In this document: in pieces, positions 18,778-26,425 of the stretch
How positions within the stretch are numbered: the stretch's first letter is position 1
Layout of the letters: each line of letters starts with the position of its first letter
Origin: Akkermansiaceae bacterium
GTDB lineage: Bacteria > Verrucomicrobiota > Verrucomicrobiia > Verrucomicrobiales > Akkermansiaceae
Length of the DNA stretch: 64,000 nt
Direction of reading: 5' to 3'
Assembly: GCA_013041925.1 (NCBI GenBank)
Contig: JABDRB010000003.1
Span: 310,001 to 374,000, forward strand
Made by a program: the position numbers and the translations under genes
The notes under the pieces: generated by a model
The model's input: only the letters and a program-made list of their open reading frames with translations
The model's database searches: none
Told to the model about the DNA's origin: nothing

Positions 18778-18921
18778 CGTTTCTGTTCAGTTCACCACTG
18801 AGGGTCTGTCGGGATAGGTTATCGTATAAAAACACATTCGTCACCACTTCCAAACAAGTAACGAATGAATATCTATTTTGTCCTACTTCGACAACTCTTT
18901 ATTTCATGTTTATTAAACAAA

Positions 18922-18952
18922 CTGTTGCCGATTCACAAGGAATCGGCAACAG
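18922..18952 (-). terminator. Rho-independent-type hairpin after the pilin gene
   Basis: A perfect 13-bp inverted repeat (CTGTTGCCGATTC at 18922-18934 and its complement at 18940-18952) encloses a 5-nt loop. Read on the minus strand it lies about 40 bp after the prepilin stop and is followed by the T-rich TTTGTTTAATAAA. It probably ends the pilin transcript and separates it from the secretin operon. Confidence 0.75.
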
Positions 18953-18965
18953 CAAATGATTTCAG

Positions 18966-18987
18966 ATGCAGATCATATGATCTGCAT
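18966..18987. repeat. 22-bp perfect palindrome next to the pilin stop
   Basis: Bases 18966-18987 form a perfect 22-bp palindrome with half-site ATGCAGATCAT, directly before (in transcript terms after) the prepilin stop at 18993-18995 and 13 bp from the terminator stem. With no loop it would form a tight hairpin in RNA or a dyad protein-binding site in DNA. Confidence 0.7.
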
Positions 18988-18992
18988 GTTGA

Positions 18993-19403
18993 TTACCAGC
19001 CTACAATAGAGTCTGGCACATGGTCAGTATAAGTTAAGATATCTGGGCACGGAGCAGCAAGGGAGCTAACAGCTGGATAAGTCGTTCCCGTCAGGTCATA
19101 TGCAGTGTTATCCCTTGGGCATGTTGGTGCGGCTGGAAAGAAGCCACCAGTAACTAAAAGAACACTGAGTGTTGAGCCAACTGCATCGCCAGGGCTCTTA
19201 TTTGCCATATTCTGTGAAGTCCTCGTATGTGTCTGAATATTACGGATATTCATGATACATTGCGAACGCTTGACGCCGTTTTGGTATGCCTGGACTCCGA
19301 TAAAGAGCACGGAGATCAGAGATAGGAGAACGAGAATCACCACGGTGATTTCGATCAGTGTCATACCTGGCTTCAACTTTGTTGTTTTTGTTGTTAGTTT
19401 CAT
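18993..19403 (-). CDS. Type IV prepilin / major pseudopilin
   Basis: A 136-residue prepilin. The basic leader ends at KPG and is followed by MTLIEITVVILVLLSLISV, the class III signal: cleavage after Gly, N-methylated Met at +1 and the conserved Glu at +5. The rest is a short globular domain with four Cys (QCIMN, TCPRD and PCPDI), the late pair giving a plausible disulfide loop. Such small Verrucomicrobial pilins resemble G-type major pseudopilins. I used the ATG at 19403; an upstream reading adds His/Lys-rich residues before the leader. A prepilin peptidase, needed to process it, is not in the window. Confidence 0.92.
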   Translation of the reverse strand: MKLTTKTTKLKPGMTLIEITVVILVLLSLISVLFIGVQAYQNGVKRSQCIMNIRNIQTHTRTSQNMANKSPGDAVGSTLSVLLVTGGFFPAAPTCPRDNTAYDLTGTTYPAVSSLAAPCPDILTYTDHVPDSIVGW

Positions 19404-19469
19404 TGTATTATGTGTTTTGTGTTTATGGGTGTGGCAGATTGCCACGGTTTGGGAACAATTGGATGCGCA

Positions 19470-20762
19470 TCAAACATACTCGGTATCTTCTCTGTGCATC
19501 CTCGCGTTCTCAAAAGTTTCTCGGGAGATTTTATCCTCCTCATAAAGGCTTTGTAATTTGTCATCCCAGGCGATGTTGCCGGCCCGCTTGATCACGTCTT
19601 CCAGCGCACGTGCTCCTTTGTCATAACCGCCAATGGCGCTGGAAACGGCATCCTCGTTATTCTGGAGGAACTCATAGGTCAACACGCGCCCCTTAATGCC
19701 GCTGAGCAAACCTTGGGAGTGGATGAAAATCAGGATTTCACTCAAGCGACTCAATACGGCTGGGTGGTTCTCACGGGGATACATCTCGAGGATACGTCCC
19801 ATCGTTTTGATCGCACCGGTGGTGTGCAGGGTGGAGAGCACGAGGTGACCCGTCTGCGCGGCTTCCATGCAGGTCTCCATCGCCTCCCGGTCACGAATCT
19901 CACCCAAGAGAATCACGTGGGGTGCTTTACGAAGCACATCCTTCAACCCCTGCCTGTAGGAGGCAAGGTCACGACCGACCTCCTGCTGGGTCACGATGCT
20001 CGGTGCCGTACATTTGTGACCTGGCACGTCCGGATCATCCATATCAGATGGGTATTGATATTCGACTGGATCTTCGACCGTGACAATGTGTTTAGGGTGA
20101 TTGCGTCGAAGCCAATCAATGATCGCTGCGAGCGTGGTTGATTTACCGGAACCCGTCGGGCCTGTTACCAGACAAAGTCCAGCACGGCGTTGCACGCCAA
20201 GGCGAAGCATTTCTGAGGTGTCGGGGTCAATACCGAGCACATCCAGATCGGGAATGGAATCATTCAAAATCCGGCAGGTCATGCCGAGACCACTGGCACT
20301 GAGGTGCATCTGGATACGGAGCCGTCCTGATGTTTTCCCTGTGGCGGCGACAAAGATCCCGTTGCAGGAAAAGTCATCGACGTGCGTTTCTTGGAAACGT
20401 TCAATCGCTTCTTCGATTTTACGTTCGCTCCTGTCCTCACTACTTTCATCCTCACCAAATCCATGGCTTGCGGATTCGCGGTTCCTGAGAAGCTCACGGT
20501 AAATCTCATAAACATCATTACTCGACAGCACGCCAAGTTGTTCAAGACACTCCATACCGTGATTCGTCTCAATGTAAACGGGTCGCTCTGACCGTACCTG
20601 GACATCGGAGACCCCCATGGAATCGCACACCTGAAAAATAACGCCCAATAACTGCTCGCCCGCCATCCCCGACTCGAATGTCGGCACCGGTGGCGCCTGC
20701 GGGATCGCAGGCGGCAGCGCAGGTGGGGTCACCTGAGGAGCTGCTTCTGTAGTGTTTGACAT
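19470..20762 (-). CDS. PilT-family ATPase with an insertion
   Basis: A 430-residue secretion ATPase lacking the tetracysteine of GspE, so of the PilT type. A Pro-rich N-terminal tail (1-30) precedes a PAS-like N domain with an acidic insertion at about 95-130 (EDESSEDRSERKIEE). Walker A GPTGSGKST is at 201-209, Walker B LLGEIRD at 285-291, and the His box TGHLVLSTLHT near 304-314. Between the Asp-box (VTVEDPVEY) and Walker B there is an extra ~18-residue loop (DMDDPDVPGHK) absent from usual PilT. It lies 66 bp upstream of the pilin gene on the same strand, so it probably retracts or tunes this pilus. Confidence 0.88.
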   Translation of the reverse strand: MSNTTEAAPQVTPPALPPAIPQAPPVPTFESGMAGEQLLGVIFQVCDSMGVSDVQVRSERPVYIETNHGMECLEQLGVLSSNDVYEIYRELLRNRESASHGFGEDESSEDRSERKIEEAIERFQETHVDDFSCNGIFVAATGKTSGRLRIQMHLSASGLGMTCRILNDSIPDLDVLGIDPDTSEMLRLGVQRRAGLCLVTGPTGSGKSTTLAAIIDWLRRNHPKHIVTVEDPVEYQYPSDMDDPDVPGHKCTAPSIVTQQEVGRDLASYRQGLKDVLRKAPHVILLGEIRDREAMETCMEAAQTGHLVLSTLHTTGAIKTMGRILEMYPRENHPAVLSRLSEILIFIHSQGLLSGIKGRVLTYEFLQNNEDAVSSAIGGYDKGARALEDVIKRAGNIAWDDKLQSLYEEDKISRETFENARMHREDTEYV

Positions 20763-20814
20763 AATCGTGAAAGTTTTTGGGTAATGTGTTTATGTAAAGT
20801 ATTTGCGGTTCGCG

Positions 20815-21771
20815 TTAGTTGACCGACATTTTTTCTGTCATGACGCGTTTCATATAGATGCCTTGGCCTTCACGGAGTTTGGTGAGGGAATTGGCACGTG
20901 CCTCCATGTCATCCAGTCGTATCTCTGAGACAATGCGATTATTTTTCAAGGCCTGATCGCGCAACTGCACATACTGCTGCAAACAAACATCAAACTGCGC
21001 AAGACTCTCTTTCGCCTCGGGGATCGTGTATTGCTCATAGTAACGGCCAATATGGGAGACAATATCATACGCTGCGCTCGCAGCCGTCAGCCATGATTCG
21101 GGATCGACATCATCCTCTTGGCAGAAGTCGAGCGTGCGCATAGCCAGTTTGACAGCACGGTCATCATCGCCTTCAGACTTCCCCAAGCTCGTAGTAGAGA
21201 TAAAGAGATGGTAGTTCCCGTAATTGATGTAATTGGACGGATCCAATTCATAAGCAAACCTCAGCTTGTCTTCGACGACGCCTTGTAAATACTTCTGGTG
21301 CGCGGGTGATAGAGGCTGACCATCGGTCTTCCTACGCGAGTAAGCCGCCATTTTCTTAATCATCCGCTTAGCACGCAGGTGCAGGGGTCCCGTTTCGCCT
21401 TCCTTCAAATTCTCTTGTTTTCCACCATGGGCATCACATGGGCAGTCTTCGCCGTGTGCACTCTTAGCCGCGGCGTGATCATGGCCCGAGTGATCGTCAC
21501 AACCATCGGCACAACTCGCGTCATGCTCATGTGCGTCTTGATTCAAAATACTCGTATCCTCATGAGAGGCACCTTCATGCCAGTAAAAATCGATAGGACC
21601 TTGCATCGCGAGAGCGAGAATCTTCCCGTAGGGGCTCCCCTTGACACAGGCGACATTCGGTTTGTAATCCAGCTGACCCCTTGCGTTAAACTGCGTCGCC
21701 ATCCCCCCCCAAAGCCCTGCACCCAAAACGAGTGTGCAGCCAATGGCTATTGAGTAAGTGGTTACGTTCAT
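20815..21771 (-). CDS. Membrane-anchored His/Asp-rich protein (PilG-like position)
   Basis: A 318-residue protein with an N-terminal membrane helix (about 6-25) and no family I recognise. Between about 75 and 120 it has a cluster of His, Asp and Cys (HEHDASCADGCDDHSGHDH, then HGEDCPCDAHGG) that looks like a metal-binding segment. The remainder is helical, with TPR-like spacing (residues 140-318). It starts 5 bp after the ABC permease gene and ends 52 bp before the PilT-like gene. In Myxococcus the ABC proteins PilH and PilI act with the anchored PilG in pilus assembly; by position this protein could be the third partner, but I see no direct similarity. Confidence 0.75.
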   Translation of the reverse strand: MNVTTYSIAIGCTLVLGAGLWGGMATQFNARGQLDYKPNVACVKGSPYGKILALAMQGPIDFYWHEGASHEDTSILNQDAHEHDASCADGCDDHSGHDHAAAKSAHGEDCPCDAHGGKQENLKEGETGPLHLRAKRMIKKMAAYSRRKTDGQPLSPAHQKYLQGVVEDKLRFAYELDPSNYINYGNYHLFISTTSLGKSEGDDDRAVKLAMRTLDFCQEDDVDPESWLTAASAAYDIVSHIGRYYEQYTIPEAKESLAQFDVCLQQYVQLRDQALKNNRIVSEIRLDDMEARANSLTKLREGQGIYMKRVMTEKMSVN

Positions 21772-21776
21772 GATGA

Positions 21777-22544
21777 TTAAGCGGCGGGTTTGGCTTGATA
21801 ACACAGGGTGGACAACATCGAGAGAACCAGCTTAATCCCTATGAAATAAGCCACCAACTGAGAGAACTCTGATCCAAGCATACTGCCGTGCTTAAACACG
21901 AGCCGAGGCGTAAGATCAGCTAAATGATAATGCGGAGAGACCACATAGATCCAGTCCAAAATTGCATTATTTTGCACCTCGGTCATCATGGCAAGATAAC
22001 CGACTCCATACATACCGTAGACACTGAGACTTAATGGAATCAGATATCCGATGGTGCCACCAAACCGACTTCCTATCGAAGCCGCCACCATCACGAGAGG
22101 CATGATCACGAGGAGAAATAATGCCGCATATTGAAGATTGGTCGCCACCCACATCTTAGCCTGCGCACTGTCGCTTGGCATCGCACCGATCAAGCAAACG
22201 GCTACAGTAATAACCACCAAGGGCAGTAAAAAAGTGAGGCACGCCAACCAAATCTGCATCATTTGATGGACTCGGGATACCCCAGCACTCAGAAAATAAG
22301 CTCCCATGCCTGACCTTGCCGTATCGTCACCAAACCGGGCCGCCTGGAAAAACACCCAAGCAATCGCCAGCACCCACAGACAAATCCACGCTGCCTGTGC
22401 GCGAGCAGGCGCCAGCATCGCTGGGTTAGTCTTGTAGGGCACAAGATAAGGGAGAATGATTGGCAACAGCAGCACACACAAAAACGCAATAATCCAAACC
22501 TTACGTTGGAAAATGGTTGCGAGTGTTAATCGGTAAAGTTGCAT
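21777..22544 (-). CDS. ABC-2 type transporter permease
   Basis: A 255-residue integral membrane protein with about six hydrophobic segments (for example IAFLCVLLLPIILPYLV, AAWICLWVLAIAWVFFQAA, LLPLVVITVAVCLIG, AALFLLVIMPLVMVAAS). The pattern fits ABC-2 permeases. It lies 2 bp from the ATPase gene and 5 bp from the His-rich protein gene. Together they form a transporter whose substrate is unknown; its linkage to pilus genes recalls Myxococcus PilI. Confidence 0.82.
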   Translation of the reverse strand: MQLYRLTLATIFQRKVWIIAFLCVLLLPIILPYLVPYKTNPAMLAPARAQAAWICLWVLAIAWVFFQAARFGDDTARSGMGAYFLSAGVSRVHQMMQIWLACLTFLLPLVVITVAVCLIGAMPSDSAQAKMWVATNLQYAALFLLVIMPLVMVAASIGSRFGGTIGYLIPLSLSVYGMYGVGYLAMMTEVQNNAILDWIYVVSPHYHLADLTPRLVFKHGSMLGSEFSQLVAYFIGIKLVLSMLSTLCYQAKPAA

Positions 22545-22546
22545 GA

Positions 22547-23209
22547 TTAGTTAAGTTGCGTTTTGAGATCCCCCCATTGCTTGGGCGCATCCTCACCAAA
22601 CAAATGAACAATTTTCCCATCGCTGATCAGCACGGAGCTTTCCATCTCCATGCTATCAAAATCTGGATGACAGCTCACCAAGCGAAGCACTCCGTCTTGG
22701 CGTTTGGCCCATAGATCTTGAAAAAGTTCGCGTGCAAAGGCATCAAGTCCCGTAAAAGGCTCGTCGAGCAGCAAGATATCCGATCGGCCATCCTGCACAG
22801 AAAACTCTGCGATCAACAAAGCCACCTTACGTTTATTGCCTGTGGAGAGTTTTCCGTAAGGCTTATCGACATCGAGCTCAAGTTGGCCAGCCAACTCCAG
22901 CGCCTGCTTGCAATCATCCTTCTTCAGTAAACTTTTAAAAATAACACGAGGGGGAAGCTCACGATCAAACACCAAGTCTTCGCTGAGTAACTGACACCTT
23001 CCTCGACATTGGTATGAACCACCCAGCGGTTTCAACACACCTGCCAAGGTCCTCAGTAACGTCGTCTTCCCACGTCCGTTCCGAGCCAGCAAATAATGCG
23101 TGCCACTGCAAAGCTCAATATCCCGGTCAGCTTCGGCCAAGCTCTCTTGGTAGCCAATGCTGAGACCTCCGGATATACCGACACTCAAGTTTTCATCACT
23201 TAATTTCAT
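22547..23209 (-). CDS. ABC transporter ATP-binding protein
   Basis: A 220-residue ABC ATPase, short as in CcmA-type or ABC-2 exporters. Walker A is ARNGRGKTTLLRT, in which the first Gly of GxxxxGK[ST] is Ala. The signature is LSTGNKRKVAL in place of LSGGQ. Walker B is LLLDEPFTGLD and the switch His is in SCHPDFD. These variants should still bind ATP, although the Ala deserves a check. It is the promoter-proximal gene of the run through permease, His-rich protein, PilT-like ATPase and pilin, all on the minus strand. The AT-rich stretch 23210-23280 just upstream is the likely promoter. Confidence 0.88.
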   Translation of the reverse strand: MKLSDENLSVGISGGLSIGYQESLAEADRDIELCSGTHYLLARNGRGKTTLLRTLAGVLKPLGGSYQCRGRCQLLSEDLVFDRELPPRVIFKSLLKKDDCKQALELAGQLELDVDKPYGKLSTGNKRKVALLIAEFSVQDGRSDILLLDEPFTGLDAFARELFQDLWAKRQDGVLRLVSCHPDFDSMEMESSVLISDGKIVHLFGEDAPKQWGDLKTQLN

Positions 23210-23528
23210 TAAAGATAATAATTAAACTAATCGAATTTCTATATTTATCAAAATATTTTAGCAAGAAAAAAAATCATCTCTCCGAATGAGCCAAAGCAGC
23301 AAAAAAATCAACAAAACTAAAACCTTTATCTGTTAGTCGCATTGACACTATACAGTTAGACTACACCAAACCCCAACATAAAAAACCAACCACAACCCAC
23401 CATCGATTACCCCAACGTCATCCTCGGCATAGCTGATTAAAATCAACGCCGACCACTAACATTTAACTTTGACATTTTCCACTGAACTACCTAGGTTGGT
23501 ACACCTGTCATTTTAACCGACAACGGCC
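23210..23528. other. Non-coding stretch between ABC operon and P-type ATPase
   Basis: About 320 bp without a credible gene. It is AT-rich from 23210 to 23350, as expected for the promoter zone of the minus-strand ABC operon. It then holds the sequence upstream of the plus-strand ATPase. I see no tRNA or recognisable riboswitch; in particular I looked for a yybP-ykoY-like Mn2+ element and did not find its conserved loops. Confidence 0.6.
23469..23497 (+). promoter_or_regulatory. Possible sigma-70-type promoter for the P-type ATPase
   Basis: A TTGACA at 23469-23474 is followed after 17 bp by TAGGTT (23492-23497), a weak -10. It is correctly placed to transcribe the small ORF at 23529 and the ATPase. 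This is a by-eye match only. Confidence 0.3.
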
Positions 23529-23699
23529 ATGATTTCGATTGAAACAGAGTTTTCATTAGCGGGGTATTTTTGCTCCCCCATCGACGAATCCCCCTTAGGT
23601 CGTGGCTGTTTCGGAGCGTTCAAGCAAGGCCATCCAGCCGAATTCCCATTGGGCGAGGCGACCGCAACCATGCACGAACAAACCTCATCGAACCCATGA
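23529..23699 (+). CDS. Possible 56-residue small protein overlapping the P-type ATPase start
   Basis: An uninterrupted 56-codon frame begins with ATG at 23529. It ends in TGA at 23697-23699, overlapping the ATG of the ATPase (23696) in an ATGA junction typical of coupled genes. The peptide starts MISIETEFSLAGYFCSPIDE and ends in EQTSSNP; it has two Cys, several Gly/Pro and no membrane helix or signal. No Shine-Dalgarno is seen before it, nor before the ATPase. It could be a small regulatory partner of the transporter or a leader peptide controlling its translation. The frame could also be open by chance over this length, so confidence is limited. Confidence 0.4.
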   Translation: MISIETEFSLAGYFCSPIDESPLGRGCFGAFKQGHPAEFPLGEATATMHEQTSSNP

Positions 23700-26371
23700 A
23701 GGCAAACCATCGACCGACACACTGGCATGCGCAGGACCTTTCATCTGTCTATGAGACGCTGGATGCCGCGGACGTCGGGCTGACCGAGTCCGAGGCTGAA
23801 ATACGATTCCATACGTATGGGAAAAATCAATTGCCTGAGCGGGCTCCGGTCTCCCTTGGAAAGATCATCATACGCCAATTTTGCAGTCCACTCATCTATA
23901 TCCTGCTCCTCGCCGCAGCGTTCTCCGTCGTCATCGGCGACGTCAAGGATGCCATCTTCATCGCCGGCGTCCTCATGATCAATGCCCTGATCGGCACCTG
24001 CCAGGAAAAAAAAGCCGAGCAAAGTGGTCAAGCCTTGAAGAAGCTGCTCCAAATCCGCGCAGCGGTTTTGCGCGGTGGGGAGGTCAGGGAAATCCCCGCT
24101 GAGGAGGTCGTGATCGGCGATGTCGTCTGGCTTGAGTCAGGAAATCGCGTGCCTGCCGATATACGACTGATCTTGGAACATGGCCTCGAGGTTGACGAGT
24201 CACTCCTCACAGGGGAATCCTTACCCGTGGCCAAGGACTCGAACTGGAAAGGCAGGACCGATGCCCCCATCGGAGACCATGCAAACATGGCTTACGCGGG
24301 GTCGATCGTGACCCGAGGGAGGTCAAAAGGGATCGTGGTCGCCACCGGAACGAACACCAACGTCGGGCAACTCGCGCTCGACGTCGCCAGCAGCGCAGGG
24401 GGCAAACCACCGCTACTCCAGCGGATGGAACGATTTACGAAGGTCATTGCGGTGGCCACGTTGACTATCGCGATCATGATTGGCATTCTTGGCGCAACGC
24501 TCGGCGGTTACTCAGCCCAAGAGATGTTACTCTTTGTTGTGGCACTTGCCGTATCTGCCATTCCGGAAGGCCTCCCCGTCGCGATGACGGTGACCTTGGC
24601 CATTGCCACGACGCGGATGGCTCGGCGCGGTGTGATCGTCCGCCGCCTTACCGCGGTCGAGGGATTAGGCAGCTGCACGTTGATCGCGACCGATAAAACG
24701 GGCACACTGACCGTCAATGAGCTGACGGTCACGGAAGCGAGACTCGCCAATGGCGAAACCGTTACCGCAACCGGCGAGGGATTCATCCCTGAGGGGCAGG
24801 TGTTTTCCAAGGGGCAGGTGGTTGACAACGTAGCGGAACACCCAGCTCTCATCGCTCTGGTTCGCGCCAGCATCCTATGTAACGAAGCCGACCTCCATCA
24901 GCGGGCTGGCAGCTGGATAGGGCGTGGTGATGCGGTCGATATCGCCCTACTTACGTTCGGACACAAACTCGGCAGGCATCGTGAAACAGCTTTGGACACC
25001 TACCCGCAAGTCAACGAAATCCCTTTCGAATCCGAGCACCAGTATGCCGCCACATTTCACCAAAAGGATGGCGAGACACGTATTTTTGTCAAAGGCGCTC
25101 ACGAGCGCGTTTTTGCCATGTGCCGTGATGACATCGACACCCTCGACCTCGAAGCGGCGGCGATCGACATGGCGAGCCGTGGGCTGCGCGTGCTGGCATT
25201 GGCTGAGGGTCGTAGCCCGCATCACCTCGATGACACCCGAGCGCCGGCTGAACCAGAGGGCCTCGCATTTCTTGGCCTCGTTGGGATGATGGATCCCCTC
25301 AGACCGGGTGTTTGTGACGCGGTGCAAACCTGCCGCCGAGCAGGCGTAGAGGTCACCATGATCACTGGCGACCATCGGGTCACAGCCCTTGCCATTGCAC
25401 GAGAAATGAATCTGGCAGACGAACCCGATCAGGTGATGACCGGCCCCGAACTCAATGGCTTGTCATCGGAGGAACTGGAAAGGGCCGTTAAGCAGGTCCG
25501 AGTGTTCGCCCGGGTCGCCCCCCACCAGAAGCTAGAGATCGTCGAGGCCGCCAGAAGATCGGGGCATTTTGTTGCCGTCACGGGGGATGGAGTCAACGAT
25601 GCGCCTGCCCTGCGCACGGCTAATATTGGGGTGGCCATGGGAAAAGAAGGCACCGATGTCGCCCGCGAGGCGGCAGAGTTGGTGATCAGTGATGACAACT
25701 TTGCGACCATTGTCGCAGGCATCGAGGAGGGACGTGTCGCTTTCGACAACATCCGAAAGGTGATATTCCTACTTATCTCGACGGGTGCCGCAGAATTAGT
25801 CCTCATGGCCTTATCCGTTGCCACAGGAACACCACTCCCACTGCTACCGGTGCAAATTCTCTGGTTAAACCTCGTCACCAACGGAATCCAAGACGTCGCG
25901 CTCGCCTTCGAGCCAGGCGAAGATGATGTCCTCAAGCGCAAACCCCGCCCACCCCGTGAAAGCATCTTCAACCGGTTGATGGTCGAGCGGACGCTAGTGG
26001 CCGCCATGATAGGGGGATGCGTCGGGTTTGGCTCCTTTTACTGGATGATTGCCAACGGATGGGAGGAAAGCGCGGCCCGAAACGTGTTGCTGCTCACCAT
26101 GGTTTTGTTCGAAAATTTTCACATCGGCAACTGCCGATCGGAAACAAAATCCGCATTCACGCTGTCGCCTTTACGCAGTCCGATTCTCTTATCGGGCACT
26201 CTATTGGCCTTTTTGATCCATGTGATGGTCATGCACCTCCCCTTCATGCAGCAAATCCTAGGAACGGCACCGGTTTCTGCAGAAACATGGCTTGTCGCCA
26301 TGGCTCTGGCCGTGCTCGTGGTCCCCGCCATGGAACTGCACAAGTGGTCGTGGCGATCGCGATCACGCTAA
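23696..26371 (+). CDS. P-type ATPase, Ca2+-transporting (type II/SERCA-like)
   Basis: An 891-residue cation pump. The N-terminal cation-ATPase domain (residues ~10-75) has the GLTESEAEIRFHTYGKNQLPE pattern of type II pumps. The actuator domain has LTGESLPV. The phosphorylation motif DKTGTLT has its Asp at residue 333, and the hinge is GDGVNDAPALRTANIGVAMG. SAIPEGLP in M4 is the Ca2+/Mn2+ site motif of type IIA pumps. The C-terminus has about six further membrane segments. It probably exports Ca2+ (possibly Mn2+). Local base composition looks richer in G+C than the genes on either side. The ATG at 23696 is preferred to a 42-residue extension. Confidence 0.92.
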   Translation: MKANHRPTHWHAQDLSSVYETLDAADVGLTESEAEIRFHTYGKNQLPERAPVSLGKIIIRQFCSPLIYILLLAAAFSVVIGDVKDAIFIAGVLMINALIGTCQEKKAEQSGQALKKLLQIRAAVLRGGEVREIPAEEVVIGDVVWLESGNRVPADIRLILEHGLEVDESLLTGESLPVAKDSNWKGRTDAPIGDHANMAYAGSIVTRGRSKGIVVATGTNTNVGQLALDVASSAGGKPPLLQRMERFTKVIAVATLTIAIMIGILGATLGGYSAQEMLLFVVALAVSAIPEGLPVAMTVTLAIATTRMARRGVIVRRLTAVEGLGSCTLIATDKTGTLTVNELTVTEARLANGETVTATGEGFIPEGQVFSKGQVVDNVAEHPALIALVRASILCNEADLHQRAGSWIGRGDAVDIALLTFGHKLGRHRETALDTYPQVNEIPFESEHQYAATFHQKDGETRIFVKGAHERVFAMCRDDIDTLDLEAAAIDMASRGLRVLALAEGRSPHHLDDTRAPAEPEGLAFLGLVGMMDPLRPGVCDAVQTCRRAGVEVTMITGDHRVTALAIAREMNLADEPDQVMTGPELNGLSSEELERAVKQVRVFARVAPHQKLEIVEAARRSGHFVAVTGDGVNDAPALRTANIGVAMGKEGTDVAREAAELVISDDNFATIVAGIEEGRVAFDNIRKVIFLLISTGAAELVLMALSVATGTPLPLLPVQILWLNLVTNGIQDVALAFEPGEDDVLKRKPRPPRESIFNRLMVERTLVAAMIGGCVGFGSFYWMIANGWEESAARNVLLLTMVLFENFHIGNCRSETKSAFTLSPLRSPILLSGTLLAFLIHVMVMHLPFMQQILGTAPVSAETWLVAMALAVLVVPAMELHKWSWRSRSR

Positions 26372-26425
26372 AAACTCACGTAATTTGGCGTTCTTTCGCG
26401 GTTCCCATCACCATGCCCCCCCCAT

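Noticed and set aside
23498-23695. yybP-ykoY-type Mn2+ riboswitch before the P-type ATPase
   Set aside because: I did not find its conserved loop sequences; the GGGG/CCCC pair near 23560 is too short to be convincing.
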